A stretch of DNA of 64,000 nucleotides, from positions 1 through 64,000 of the forward strand of contig CAJHZI010000310.1 in NCBI GenBank assembly GCA_905160935.1. The letters are read 5' to 3'. Below are positions 20,753-28,015 of this stretch, one piece after another (position 1 is the first letter of the stretch; each line of letters opens with the position of its first letter). The notes beneath the pieces were generated by a model. It saw nothing but the letters and a program-made list of their open reading frames with translations. It was not told the origin of the DNA and searched no databases. Position numbers and translations under genes: made by a program. This DNA is from Enchytraeus crypticus (taxonomy: Eukaryota > Annelida > Clitellata > Enchytraeida > Enchytraeidae).

Positions 20753-21788
20753 GTCTCTTTGTCTAATGTTCTGCCAGTGGCAGGACCAAGGTACATATTC
20801 TTGCTCACAGTCCGCTGTTAAGCTCTATAAAGAGCACTTGATCGATCAAGTTAATTCATTCACAAAAGACTGCGCCTTATCCTTAGCTTAATATACATAT
20901 GCTATGTAGATTGTAAATAATATGACTTCGAGTTGCCTTCTCAAATACAAATAAAAAATTTGTATGATGAGTGAAACTGCTACAGGCTTAGCCCGTTGTT
21001 AAGACCACACTTCAAGATAAATAGAATCAATGAGGGTGAAATATTAATAGCAATACTAATCTTAGATTACTACATTAATGACTAACATCAACAGTCCATC
21101 AGAGAGAGTCTGCCTCACGATGCTGATTTTACAAGAAGCATTTGAACAATTTCTGGAGCGCCTAGGCTCCAGAAATTGTTACAAAAATGTAAAAGAATGG
21201 AAAAGTCTTGAATAGTGCATTTCCTGATGGACGATATGATGTAGAACAGAGAGGATTTGAGACAGTCTAGTCGTATTCCGACCCTAGTTAAACTGGGATT
21301 CAAGGGAAGATGAAGATGATGATAATTTTAACAAAAGAGTAAACAGGCAAACGTCATGAAACTTCTTTCAGGCGACAGAGGCTTTCCATCACCTGTAGAT
21401 ATTTGTGCTTACCCTTACGCTTCTTCGACTCAAGCACTTCAACAACTAGCAGCTATATATCCTTTTGAGGATATGCACTGGCTGGAGCCAGTGGCAATGT
21501 CGGTAAGATACTCGACCGCGGATCAGTACGTGCGGATTCAAATCCTGGGCTCGCCCGTCACTGACATCGCTTTCGAGTAAGGAAACTGACGTTAACATTA
21601 CCTTTACCTTTTTAGCTTTTTATTCTTTATTAAAGTTTAATTTTAAAACTTACAGTGTATTTGACAATCAGACAGTAGAGATAGGAAACAGTAGACTTAC
21701 TTTTTTTGGGTGTCTTCACCTCTACAGAAATTGATCCCGTATCTTTCTCGACATCTCCACGCAATGGTTCCAGTACGCTCTGTACCAT
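10798..21788 (-). CDS. SLC17A5-like: Gene A: sialin-like SLC17 transporter, complete, 10 coding exons
   Basis: A 12-helix major-facilitator anion transporter of the SLC17 family (sialin, vesicular glutamate and Na/phosphate carriers), expected in lysosomal, synaptic-vesicle or plasma membrane. Coding segments: 21701-21788, 20337-20575, 18390-18635, 17705-17792, 16785-16880, 15275-15405, 14286-14435, 13128-13257, 11593-11834, 10798-11013. They sum to 1626 bases, 541 residues plus TAA, all phases agree, and human sialin is about 495. Landmarks in order are RWALAIVGFFVFVNLYGLRV (helix 1), [11 protein letters not shown] (loop 2-3), NGLGQG (helix 4), [35 protein letters not shown] and YFFGAIVY (helix 12). 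The first loop carries N-glycosylation sites NRT, NVT and NST. Human sialin's two acidic residues in LEGLGEG are Asn and Gln here, and the position of sialin His183 is Gln. The substrate cannot be named from sequence. Splice junctions were inferred by eye. Confidence 0.93.
11014..11592 (-). repeat. Gene A intron 9, mostly (ATCA)n tract
   Basis: About 11019-11260 is an interrupted ATCA/GATT tetranucleotide array reaching the exon 10 acceptor. The rest is AT-rich with no recognised element. Confidence 0.85.
11593..11834 (-). CDS. SLC17A5-like: Gene A exon 9 (helices 9-11)
   Basis: Acceptor CTTGTACAG, donor AAT|GTAAGG. Encodes ASFPPGIALIATGYITC, then [19 protein letters not shown] and GVFAPYAVGLLTPN (residues 390-470). 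The VNHxDIAP block is diagnostic of SLC17. Confidence 0.94.
11880..11950 (-). mobile_element. GATT-tailed hairpin repeat
   Basis: (AATC)n then AAGAATTTAACGTCTGGTTC, CTACGCCATAAGGCAATGTC and AGGGACGTC: the reverse complement of the family's hairpin and tail, in intron 8. Confidence 0.8.
11957..12003 (-). mobile_element. ATT-tailed hairpin repeat, hairpin block only
   Basis: AAAGGATTAACGTCCGTTTC then CTCATCCAGGGATGATTTCA and GGGACGTT, next to the related GATT-tailed copy. Confidence 0.7.
12010..12115 (+). mobile_element. TF1 SINE, 5'-truncated
   Basis: Begins at GACCGTGGATCAG and keeps the B-box GGTTCCAATCC and the complete 3' block. Confidence 0.8.
12483..12660 (-). mobile_element. GA-tailed short repeat (S-GA)
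   Basis: A CT run then AGGGTTCTGCTAAAGATCCC, AGGCACATATTC, the ctgtctgctttcaagctcat block and atcccttcact. The hairpin arms have decayed. Confidence 0.6.
12829..13062 (-). mobile_element. TF2 SINE
   Basis: Full-length minus copy, 65 bp downstream of the exon 8 donor. The B-box reads GGTTCGAATCC on the minus strand. Confidence 0.87.
13128..13257 (-). CDS. SLC17A5-like: Gene A exon 8 (helix 8)
   Basis: Acceptor GATTGTTTGTAG, donor TTTAG|GTGAGC. Encodes NGGLSAIPYVLFWACINIGG then [20 protein letters not shown] (residues 347-389 and part of 390). The GFQTKNVRK stretch is shared with gene B, while the helix itself is strongly diverged. Confidence 0.93.
13261..13640. repeat. (ATCA)n-derived array with ATCGAACA punctuation
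   Basis: Tetranucleotide blocks separated by ATCGAACA and CAGTC make a higher-order repeat next to the exon 8 acceptor. The Ser/Asn/Gln open frame is an artefact of the repeat. Confidence 0.9.
13805..13895 (+). mobile_element. TF1 SINE, 3' part
   Basis: Starts near the B-box (GGTTCAAATCT) and runs through the CGTCAC...CTGACGTTAACATCAGC block. Confidence 0.75.
14042..14170 (+). mobile_element. TF1 SINE
   Basis: Complete copy with A-box TGGCGAAGTCGG and both hairpin arms, in gene A intron 7, same strand orientation as the copy at 13805. Confidence 0.88.
14286..14435 (-). CDS. SLC17A5-like: Gene A exon 7 (helix 7)
   Basis: Acceptor ATTATCACAG, donor GCC|GTGAGT, phase 0 at both ends. Encodes [40 protein letters not shown] and SEILKFDIKA (residues 297-346). 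Confidence 0.95.
14449..15000. repeat. 15-bp minisatellite, about 37 units
   Basis: Two unit types, AATAGATAACAAACC and GTTAGATAACAAGTC, alternate in blocks in intron 6, starting about 13 bases from the exon 7 acceptor. The period is a multiple of three, so long open frames exist on both strands (DNKPI on plus, LLSIG/LLSND on minus). They are not considered genes. Confidence 0.93.
15012..15243 (-). mobile_element. TF2 SINE
   Basis: Full-length minus copy between the 15-bp minisatellite and the exon 6 donor. The B-box is GGTTCGAATCC. Confidence 0.87.
15275..15405 (-). CDS. SLC17A5-like: Gene A exon 6 (helix 6 and central loop)
   Basis: Acceptor TTGTGACAG, donor GACAAG|GTCTGA. Encodes the split Gly, TIGAVILICWMLVVYDSPSQ and HPRVSAEERQYIESSIGAKK TDK (residues 253-296). 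Its first 60 bases and its acceptor are repeated three times upstream in the intron. Confidence 0.93.
15437..15800 (-). repeat. Tandem copies of the exon 6 acceptor and exon start
   Basis: Three units, each holding a (GATT)n tract, the GTGACAG acceptor and about 60 bases matching the start of exon 6, with decoy junctions near 15498, 15619 and 15740. Spacing is 93, 121 and 121 bases. The two units nearest the exon have TAG where the exon has TGG. Confidence 0.93.
16070..16245 (+). mobile_element. GATT-tailed hairpin repeat, long copy
   Basis: Keeps about 100 bases of body (GTACTCAGTCGTCATCGCGT, GGTGCTTCAGCGCC, GTAGAGTCTGCAAGAG) ahead of ACGTCC...GGGCGT and the tail. The body is shared with the copies at 33838 and 56672. 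Confidence 0.8.
16461..16784. repeat. (GA)n/(GATA)n tract with copies of the exon 5 donor edge
   Basis: GA runs at 16496-16552 and 16719-16776 and a GATA run at 16603-16651 are interspersed with about five copies of ACTTACCGAACACATAGAAG, the reverse complement of the exon 5 end and its donor. Intronic. Confidence 0.9.
16785..16880 (-). CDS. SLC17A5-like: Gene A exon 5 (helix 5)
   Basis: Acceptor TACGTTGTAG, donor TTCG|GTAAGT. Encodes [20 protein letters not shown] then [13 protein letters not shown] (residues 221-253). The protein is identical to gene B exon 5; six of 96 bases differ, all synonymous. Confidence 0.95.
17030..17215. repeat. 22-bp AT-rich minisatellite, about 8 units
   Basis: Unit TATTATTTATTATGTATCAT in gene A intron 4. 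Confidence 0.88.
17298..17360 (-). mobile_element. LINE-B 3' tip
   Basis: Holds CATCATC repeats, TCTTCTCTTCAATCTCAG and TTTAACTAGGGTCGGG: the reverse complement of the LINE-B end (IPTLVKLGF in better copies) and its (GAT)n tail. Confidence 0.6.
17705..17792 (-). CDS. SLC17A5-like: Gene A exon 4 (helix 4 end, KWAPP loop)
   Basis: Acceptor GATTGGACAG directly after (GATT)n, donor GCAG|GTTTAA. Encodes GAMFPVMQALWSKWAPPMER SILIGFTYA. Differs from gene B at 11 of 29 residues. Confidence 0.94.
18123..18375 (-). repeat. Tandem copies of the exon 3 donor edge
   Basis: Four units of about 60 bp between the real donor and exon 4. On the minus strand each reads GGGCAG|GTCTGTGGCTCCTC, then ATGGGGTTAAAAAAAGC and a (GATT)n block; one unit has the stronger donor GTATGT. 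The real donor context is GGTCAG|GTCTGTAGC. Confidence 0.93.
18390..18635 (-). CDS. SLC17A5-like: Gene A exon 3 (helices 2-4)
   Basis: Acceptor TTAACTAAAG, donor GGTCAG|GTCTGT, phase 0 at both ends. Encodes [50 protein letters not shown] and LIVLRVINGLGQ (residues 110-191). From EGEF onward about 92% identical to gene B. Confidence 0.95.
18636..18999. other. Gene A intron 2, near part
   Basis: (ATCA)n next to the exon 3 acceptor, then two copies of a roughly 130-bp segment (ttttgtctggtatttacaa at 18703, ttttgtccggtatttacaa at 18844) forming a diverged tandem pair. Confidence 0.6.
19000..19050 (+). mobile_element. 5S-derived SINE, 3' tip
   Basis: TAAACAAGCATCGGTGCTTC, CTGATCCAGTGTGCCG and TTATGTTA match the 3' ends at 48590 and 63440. 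Confidence 0.65.
19051..20049. other. Gene A intron 2, no recognised feature
   Basis: AT-rich. A 107-codon open frame on the minus strand near 19298-19621 has no recognisable domain and no splice support. Confidence 0.45.
20050..20118 (-). mobile_element. TF1 SINE, 3' part
   Basis: TTTCTCACTCGAAAGCGATG, TCAGTGACGGGAGAACCC and TGGATTTGAATC in reverse orientation, cut by the 12-bp minisatellite. Confidence 0.7.
20112..20286. repeat. 12-bp minisatellite next to the exon 2 donor
   Basis: Units CAGCCTCTACAC and CAGTCTATACAC, about 14 copies, ending 50 bases from exon 2. The Ser/Thr/Pro open frame is an artefact. Confidence 0.9.
20337..20575 (-). CDS. SLC17A5-like: Gene A exon 2 (helix 1 and glycosylated loop)
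   Basis: Acceptor GCTGACGCAG, donor GGAGAG|GTGCGT. Encodes IPAICTCRWALAIVGFFVFV, NLYGLRVNMSVAMVCMVN and a loop with NRT, NVT and NST sequons (residues 30-109). The Arg before helix 1 corresponds to sialin Arg39. Confidence 0.92.
20603..20672 (+). mobile_element. GATT-tailed hairpin repeat beside the exon 2 acceptor
   Basis: AACGTCCCTGACTTTGCGCT, ATGGCGAGGAACCGGACGTT then (GATT)n, starting about 28 bases upstream of the exon 2 splice site. Confidence 0.85.
20675..20880 (-). mobile_element. GA-tailed short repeat (S-GA)
   Basis: A CT run (20679-20762) then GTTCTGCCAGTGGCAGGACC, AAGGTACATATTCTTGCTCA and the ttaattcattcacaaaag block. Hairpin CTGCC...GGCAG intact. Confidence 0.75.
21236..21325 (+). 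mobile_element. LINE-B 3' tip
   Basis: TCGTATTCCGACCCTAGTTA, AACTGGGATTCAAGGG and AAGATGAAGATGATGAT: the last codons of the LINE-B frame and its (GAT)n tail. Confidence 0.65.
21477..21612 (+). mobile_element. TF1 SINE
   Basis: Complete copy in gene A intron 1, less than 100 bases from exon 1. B-box GATTCAAATCC. Confidence 0.88.
21701..21788 (-). CDS. SLC17A5-like: Gene A exon 1 (start codon)
   Basis: ATG at 21788, then MVQSVLEPLRGDVEKDTGSI and SVEVKTPKK, donor CCCAAAAAAA|GTAAGT, ending one base into a codon that exon 2 completes. This cytoplasmic N-terminus lacks a clear acidic dileucine motif. It was chosen because phase and donor are right and no other start lies close; a further upstream exon is possible. 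Confidence 0.82.
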
Positions 21789-22814
21789 TATGCTATTCCT
21801 TGAGACTATTTCCTATATAACTGTTAATTCTTACTAGAACACTATGTTACTGTATGATCAAGATCTGCAATGAAATAAAACCAAACAAATATAATAATGA
21901 AATATCATAAAACAAATTGCTAAGTTAGAAATGTGGTATTTCTTGTTTTATATTTTGATTTCGTTCGATCGCAATATGATTTGTTTTTAATTTTTGTACT
22001 TTAAATTCAATTAATATAAAATATGCCGAATTATTATTCACAATTATTTAGACCTACAATGAAATAGAAACTGAACAACAAAAAATTAATAAGTAATTAA
22101 ATCGTTACTAAAACAGTTTTGAGGAGTTAACTATATAGGAGTTATATAGGTAACCTAGTGAGGTGAAAATTCTTCCCCTCACACGGTTAGCCCACTAGTC
22201 AAAACTGTTCTAGATTAAAACCATGTAGCATTTAAAAATACTCGTGATGTGACTGAATGAGGCTTGGTATTATGAGGGGATCAAATCCTGTGCTCATCCA
22301 ACAATCATGGAACTTTATCATCATTCCGCGCTGTTTAGCTCTGCGGTTCGATAATAGAAGCGATTTAGTAACTTAATTAGGAAATTTAATTTAATACTTT
22401 AAACTCAATCAATATACAAACTAAACAGAACTATCAAATAATTTATCCATATGCTGATCTATCTAGTCTTATACACACGTACTTAAAAATGCATTATGAT
22501 TAATACAAATGATTTTAAATCTAAACAGTTCATCTATCGATACAAAATTAAGGTTAGATTCCTCATAGGGAGGCAAAGTCTGAAGATTGTTGGTTATTTA
22601 TTCAGAGAGTCCAAGGAGCAAATGCTTTAAAATACATTACGTGACCATTAAAGCGAAATGTACTATTAGTTGTGTATAGAACAACTGAAGATTTTCTATT
22701 CACTAACTACTTACATGCATATTTTCCTGTATCCACCTGTCATTACATTTATTATATTGTATAAATTAAACTATACTGTTTAATTAAGACTTTATTATCT
22801 ATCATCTATAGACT
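21789..22814. other. Gene A 5' flank with one copy of an unclassified repeat
   Basis: No promoter could be assigned. Sequence at about 22175-22250 (CCTCACACGGTTAGCCCACT then AGTCAAAACTG and AATACTCGTGATG) recurs at 23266-23338. The first copy also pairs with ACTAAAACAGTTTTGA at 22121 as an inverted repeat. Confidence 0.5.
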
Positions 22815-22960
22815 ACATAAGGAATGGATAAGGCAAAGACTTTGTGAAGGAATTAACTTGTTGATCTAAGGAGTGCTGTTAGGAGCGAGAAAACAGACTT
22901 TGAGTATGAATGTACCTTGAACCTGCCACTCGGCAGTGCACTGAAGAGAGAGATCTATTA
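22815..22960 (+). mobile_element. GA-tailed short repeat (S-GA)
   Basis: GGATAAGGCAAAGACTTTGT, GAAGGAATTAACTTGTTGAT, TACCTTGAACCTGCCACTCG and GCAGTGCACTGAAGAGAGAG: body, hairpin and tail in direct orientation. Confidence 0.78.
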
Positions 22961-23265
22961 TATTGTTTAAACTAAACTATGTTGTTTAAATAAGACTTTA
23001 CATGTATTATATAATTTAAACTAAACTATATTGTTTATTTAAGACTTGTTTATTTACATCTATTATATTGTTTAAACTAAACTATATTGTTTAAGTCAGC
23101 ATCACTACGTCGGTCTATATCTTTAAGAGCATCTACAAGCTCTATACAGTATATACAGCGTACTAAGCACTGAGTGTAGAGTGTATGCTATTGCTCTTTA
23201 GCGCCTGACATATAGTTATATACCAAACACAACTACTAATTAATTTTCAGCACATTGCTCTGAAC
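22961..23265. repeat. Short AT-rich tandem duplication
   Basis: About three copies of TTATATTGTTTAAACTAAAC plus TATATTGTTTA and AAGACTT (from 22745, interrupted by the S-GA element), then unremarkable sequence. Confidence 0.65.
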
Positions 23266-23338
23266 TTTAACCTCACGTGGTTAACACTCGTCAAAACCGT
23301 TTTAGATGAAAAAAGTAACGTGTAAAAATATTCGTGAT

Positions 23339-23939
23339 GCAAATGATCCGTGAAATAATTAAAGTAAACAGAGCGCAAAACATATACCACACTCATCAGT
23401 TACACAGCTCCAACCTTCACTATTATGTTACAGCAAACCTAATGCACGCCAGTCCACAAAGTACACAGCATATGCTACATGAGCTTTGTATTTGATGTAG
23501 TTTAATTTCTACAAAAATCACAATTACATTGTGTATCATGCAAAGAACAACGTGAAAATTGGACAGACAGGCTCGAAGGCTATGACGTATATCGATCAAG
23601 GCCGCTATTAACAATAAGCTTAACTACATCTGCTGTGTAAAACACATGTAGGTACATACACACGCATTCAGGGAAGATACAATGGTATGCATACATGTAC
23701 GTATATTCGTATAAATGTGACAACAATAATAAATCAACAGAAGTCCAGACAAGGGTTTTCAATGAGCTTGTCAATTGATAAACCGCACAAATTCTTTTCG
23801 CTAGAATACAGTCTTTATTTACCGTTTATATAAAAAAAACAATAGACAGAATTATTTCTATGGCCTTAATGAAAAAATCTTTATTCCCTCAGTTCTTATG
23901 AAGAATTTAAAAAATGGACACAACGCATGCGTAAGCCTT
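23339..23939. other. No recognised feature
   Basis: Two overlapping minus-strand open frames of about 63 codons have no domain or splice support. Confidence 0.4.
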
Positions 23940-24335
23940 TCAATAAAGAGGTAGCATGCCTAACTAACGAGGTCGCGATTAATAAAGAAGTACCACGCCT
24001 AACTAACGAGGTCGTACATAGATTAATAAAGAAGTAGCATGCCTAACTAACGAGGTTGTACAGAGATTAATAAAGAAGTACCACGCTTAACTAACGAGGT
24101 CGTACAGAGATTAATAAAGAAGTACCACGCCTAACTAACGAGGTCGTACAGAGATTAATAAAGAAGTAGCATGCCTAACTAACGAGGTCGTACATAGATT
24201 AATAAAGAAGTAGCATGCCTAACTAACGAGGTCGTACAGAGATTAATAAAGAAGTAGCACGCCTAACTAACGAGGTCGTACATAGATTAATAAAGAAGTA
24301 GCATGCCTAACTAACGAGGTCGTACAGAGATTAGC
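23940..24335. repeat. 44-bp minisatellite, 9 units
   Basis: Unit TTAATAAAGAAGTAGCATGC then CTAACTAACGAGGTCGTACA and GAGA. GCATGC and CCACGC unit variants are intermixed. Confidence 0.93.
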
Positions 24336-24419
24336 TGCGCTATTATATGTCTATTGAACAGATTAGACTCGCTCTTCCGTCACCTTTGATCTAAAGACGA
24401 CTGGCATGTGTTATATATG

Positions 24420-24544
24420 ATATCAACTCTTTTTCTCTCCCTCTCTCTCTCTCTCTCTATCTCCCTCTCTCTCTCCATCTCTCTCTCTCTATATATATAT
24501 CTTCATCTCTCTCTCTCCATCTCTCTCTCTATATACATCTCCCC

Positions 24545-24586
<42 letters not shown>

Positions 24587-24680
24587 AGATAGGGTTTTCG
24601 TCCAAATGGCAAGTCCAAGGTAAATGTTCCTACTCAGAGACTGGTATCACGCTAGAGCGCTCAGTAAATCGACCAAAGGT
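24420..24680 (-). mobile_element. GA-tailed short repeat (S-GA) with long CT tract
   Basis: CT run with TA islands (24423-24590), then GGTTTTCGTCCAAATGGCAA, GTCCAAGGTAAATGTTCC and the family's downstream blocks. Confidence 0.65.
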
Positions 24681-25085
24681 CAAGGTGATTACAAGCTGAT
24701 TCAGCTGCTGATGTTGTGCAGTCACTTTCAGTTGATAACTTTATGAGTAGTTTAAAGGTCTATTGACATATCCGAAATCATTGGGAGCTCCATGGCATAT
24801 ATTTCTTCTCAATCTGTATTTTTGGGAGTAGCAATTTTATGCGAGCAGCTACTGCCTTCTCTCTGCAGTGAAAATAATTTCGTGTTACATTTCAAAGTCT
24901 AATTTGTGCGCACCATAAATAGCAATCCATCGATCAACAAGTTAGTTCATTCCGCAAAAGCTAAGTCTTAGGTAGCCAACTGTTTTGAAACAATATGACT
25001 TCTGAGGTGGTTTACCATTGCCTCAGTTATTGAATAGTTCAATCTTACGATAAATGTAGTTAACCGTTGTCAATTCAGTTCAGTT

Positions 25086-25210
25086 AGACTTGTCGGTAAG
25101 ATATTCGACCGTGGATCAGTATGTGCGGGGTTTAAATCCTGGGCTCGCCCGTCACTGACATCGCTTTCGAGTGAGGAAACTGATGTTACCATTAACTTTT
25201 TACCAGTGTC
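25086..25210 (+). mobile_element. TF1 SINE
   Basis: Starts inside the A-box (CTTGTCGGTAAGATATTCGA) and keeps the B-box and full 3' block. Confidence 0.82.
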
Positions 25211-25249
25211 TTGGACACAACACGAGAAATAACCTAACCGTACCATTAT

Positions 25250-25345
25250 CTTAAATCTCGCTCAGTGTTCGGCAAGTAGCAGGTCCAAGGCAAGTATTGT
25301 TACTCACAGTCCAATGTCAGAGTCTAAAGCCCAACATCGATCAAC
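25250..25345 (-). mobile_element. GA-tailed short repeat (S-GA), split by or joined to a TF1 SINE
   Basis: GTTCGGCAAGTAGCAGGTCC, AAGGCAAGTATTGTTACTCA and CATCGATCAACA run straight into a 5'-truncated TF1. The missing S-GA block resumes at 25447 (caagttaatcccttcagaaa), so the SINE is inserted within it. Confidence 0.7.
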
Positions 25346-25452
25346 AACCGCGGATCAGTAGGTGCGGGGTTCAAATCCTGGGCTCGCCCGTCACTGACAT
25401 CGCTTTCGAGTGAGGAAACTGACGTTAACCTTAGCTTTACCAGCTTTTTACA
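25346..25452 (+). mobile_element. TF1 SINE, 5'-truncated, nested in S-GA
   Basis: Begins CCGCGGATCAG. B-box GGTTCAAATCC, hairpin arms CGTCA at 25389-25393 and TGACG at 25420-25424. Confidence 0.85.
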
Positions 25453-25779
25453 AGTTAATCCCTTCAGAAAGACTCACACCCTATCCACATTTGAATGAGC
25501 GCTTAGCTAAGGAAAAGCAAGAACTCCGAGTTGGTTTTCCTTTGCTTTCCTTATTTCCTTATTTATTCCTTAGAACATCTAACCTATTCTACCACGATCC
25601 TAGTATAAACGTATACACTTTGCTATACTTTATAAAGAAATAAACATATCAGGCAGAGGGTCGAGATTTAATGGATTTTTTGCAGAGCTCAATGTCACAC
25701 ATTGTGAACTTTGATCAAATAGAAAGACCAGAGCTGGTCGTCGTGAGAAAAGCATAGAGTTCACAGAACTGAGTACACA

Positions 25780-25845
25780 CAGTTGATCAATAGGTGCAGG
25801 GTTCAAATCCTGGGCTCCTCGTCACCGATATGCCTTCTAGATGTG
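25780..25845 (+). mobile_element. TF1 SINE fragment
   Basis: TTGATCAATAGGTGCAGGGT, TCAAATCCTGGGCTCC and a decayed remainder, running into a CT tract. Confidence 0.6.
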
Positions 25846-25962
25846 AATCTCTCTCTCTCTCCCTCCCTCTCTCTCCCTCTCTCTCTCTCTCCCTCTCTCT
25901 CTCTCCCTCCCTCTCTCTCTCTCTCTCTCCCTCCCTCTCTCTCTCACTCTCTTCCTCCCTCC

Positions 25963-26013
<51 letters not shown>
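25846..26013. repeat. (CT)n / (CCCT)n microsatellite
   Basis: About 170 bp of CT with regular CCCT interruptions. Confidence 0.95.
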
Positions 26014-26015
<2 letters not shown>

Positions 26016-26149
26016 ATCACACACTATGTGAAGTTTTTACCAGTCGAAAGTGAATGAAGAAAGGCTGCGTACTACAGAGAGACAGATTACGACCTCGGCG
26101 TGTAATTAATAGTTTCTTTTTCAGAACACCGACTCAACTATACAGCAAA

Positions 26150-26152
26150 AAG

Positions 26153-26192
<40 letters not shown>

Positions 26193-26300
26193 TAGTAATA
26201 ATAATTTTTTAATAATGATAATAACAATAATAATCTCCGACAATTTCTATAGCGGTGACATGGCCGGGGTCCGGTCTTCGAGACCGCTTTACAGGACAAA
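26150..26300 (-). mobile_element. ATT-tailed repeat of a third type
   Basis: (AAT)n then CTCCGACAATTTCTATAGCG, GTGACATGGCCGGGGTCC and GGTCTTCGAGACCG. A retroposon-like 3' end with its own hairpin, unlike the ACGTCC family. Single copy here. Confidence 0.5.
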
Positions 26301-26599
26301 TAAAAAGCATGATATACCTAAGGTACATTACACTAATATGGCATAAATAATTTGAAATACGTAAAATATATAACCATTCACTTATAACAGCCTGAAAGAA
26401 AAGCTAGTTTAATGACATAGTTAGTAAGAAATGGCAAAGGACACAGTTACGAACAGTTGACTTAGTTGGGTAAATCTGAGAACAAATGAGCGCATACAGT
26501 GTTGCATGCTATCGGATTGAATTACAACATGACTATGATCTACTGCAATAAATGCGTGAACAGAGTGACCTATCAGTAGCCATGTGCATAATTACTGAA

Positions 26600-26700
26600 C
26601 TATTCTCTCTCTCTCTTAGTGCACTGCCTACTGGCAGGTCCATGGTTTATACCGCCTCCACTCTTCTATAACCCCTCCACTCTTCTTACCATTCTTTTCA
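26600..26700 (-). mobile_element. LINE-A 3'-end fragment
   Basis: CTCTCTCTTAGTGCACTGCC then TACTGGCAGGTCCATGG and a short coding remnant. Confidence 0.75.
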
Positions 26701-26787
26701 TGGTGGTTATGCTTAACTAGTATAAACTAATATTAACACAATGACCTAATGAACTAATATTAACATGTATTAACACAATTATTGGAA

Positions 26788-27026
26788 AGTCTCAATAGCG
26801 TAGGGGTAAAGTCATAAAGTTTTAAATGACAGATCCTGAGTGAATTGAATCCTCGTGGGTTCGAATCCCGGCCGCGCTGATCTGAGAGTAAACTCTCGGA
26901 CATCCACCGGACTGGTTTTTATGGAAAATGGTCTAAATTACCTAACTGTTTAAACATGTGGTATTAAAAGTGACAGATATCGATACAGTTGATCATTTCA
27001 CTATATGGCGTGTTACTTTTTTACTT
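26788..27026 (+). mobile_element. TF2 SINE
   Basis: Full length. A-box AATAGCGTAGGGG, B-box GGTTCGAATCC, ending TATATGGCGTGTTACTTTT. Confidence 0.88.
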
Positions 27027-27589
27027 TACTAAATGTATAACACGCGAGCATAATTAACAGTATTCCAGTAGCAGAGCGTAATTTTATTACACATTCTCAC
27101 ACCGCGATGTATCAATATGTATCTCTCAATGGTTTTACATAGAGAGTGATATCCACATTTAATCTACATTCTTTTTTTTCTTTTTTTTTAATGCCCTGGG
27201 CTGTAAAGGGCCCTGGGCTAAAAAATAAGATAAAAGAGACTTTATTTAATTAAAAGTTTTTTTTAAAAAGCGATTAAAATAATTCCTCTGCACTCTGGGA
27301 AGACGCTTTAGCCAAAGTGCCACTGAAGCAGACTGCATTGAATCGCTGGAGAGCAATAGACAGTCGCTGCCACAGAAAAGATTTTTCGCGCTGAGATCTA
27401 CATTCTATACAAACGTAACTTTTACATGCTAGAAATAATAATGATTAATTTTGCTAACTATTATATAATCTACCTCTAACCGTATACATTTGTACAAATG
27501 TTATTCAAATGATAACACTGGGATGCAGCCTGTCTGATACACACGAACACATTGTAATGATATACCACCCGTAAGAAATAGAAAGAAAG

Positions 27590-28015
27590 ATATATAGGTC
27601 ATGTTTTAAGAGATTAATTAACATGCTAGTATTATCTGGATAGGACATATAAGAGGGGATGGTTGACTAAGGATGTAATAGAAGGAAGAATTCAAAGGAG
27701 AAGAAAGCTGGTAAAGCTAAGGTTAACGTCAGTTTCCTCACTCGAAAGCGATGTCAGTGACGGGCGAGCCCAGGATTTGAACCCGCACCTACTGATCCGC
27801 GGTCGAATATCTTACCGACTTCGCCACTGGCTCCAGGCTTAGAGTTAGAGAAAGAGTTAGAGAAAGACCGAGACATAGGATGTTGGATGATTTAATACCA
27901 AATTCATATGCAGATATGAATAGGAAGGCTGACGATAAATTTTGTTGGACGAATTATATGCCATGGACCTGCCGTTAGGATGTGCACTAAAAGAAGATCA
28001 CTCGCAATATCTATC
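27590..28015 (+). mobile_element. LINE-A 3' end interrupted by a TF1 SINE
   Basis: Before the SINE the frame reads WIGHIRGDGW...DVIEGRIQRR; after it RPRHRMLDDLIPNSYADMNR and MPWTC, then GGACCTGCCGTTAGG and AAAAGAAG. It is the C-terminal end of a LINE reverse-transcriptase protein. Only the last 300 bases of the element are present. Confidence 0.75.
27714..27837 (-). mobile_element. TF1 SINE nested in LINE-A
   Basis: Complete reverse copy (AACGTCAGTTTCCTCACTCG ... GCCACTGGCTCCAG) splitting the LINE-A frame. Confidence 0.88.

Noticed and set aside
24408-24623. Ser/Leu open frames in CT tracts (also 25.8, 38.3 and 57.1 kb)
   Set aside because: Simple-repeat translation.
27180-27240. GCCCTGGGCT direct repeat as a possible structured RNA
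   Set aside because: Only a short duplicated motif in a T-rich stretch; no conserved fold recognised.
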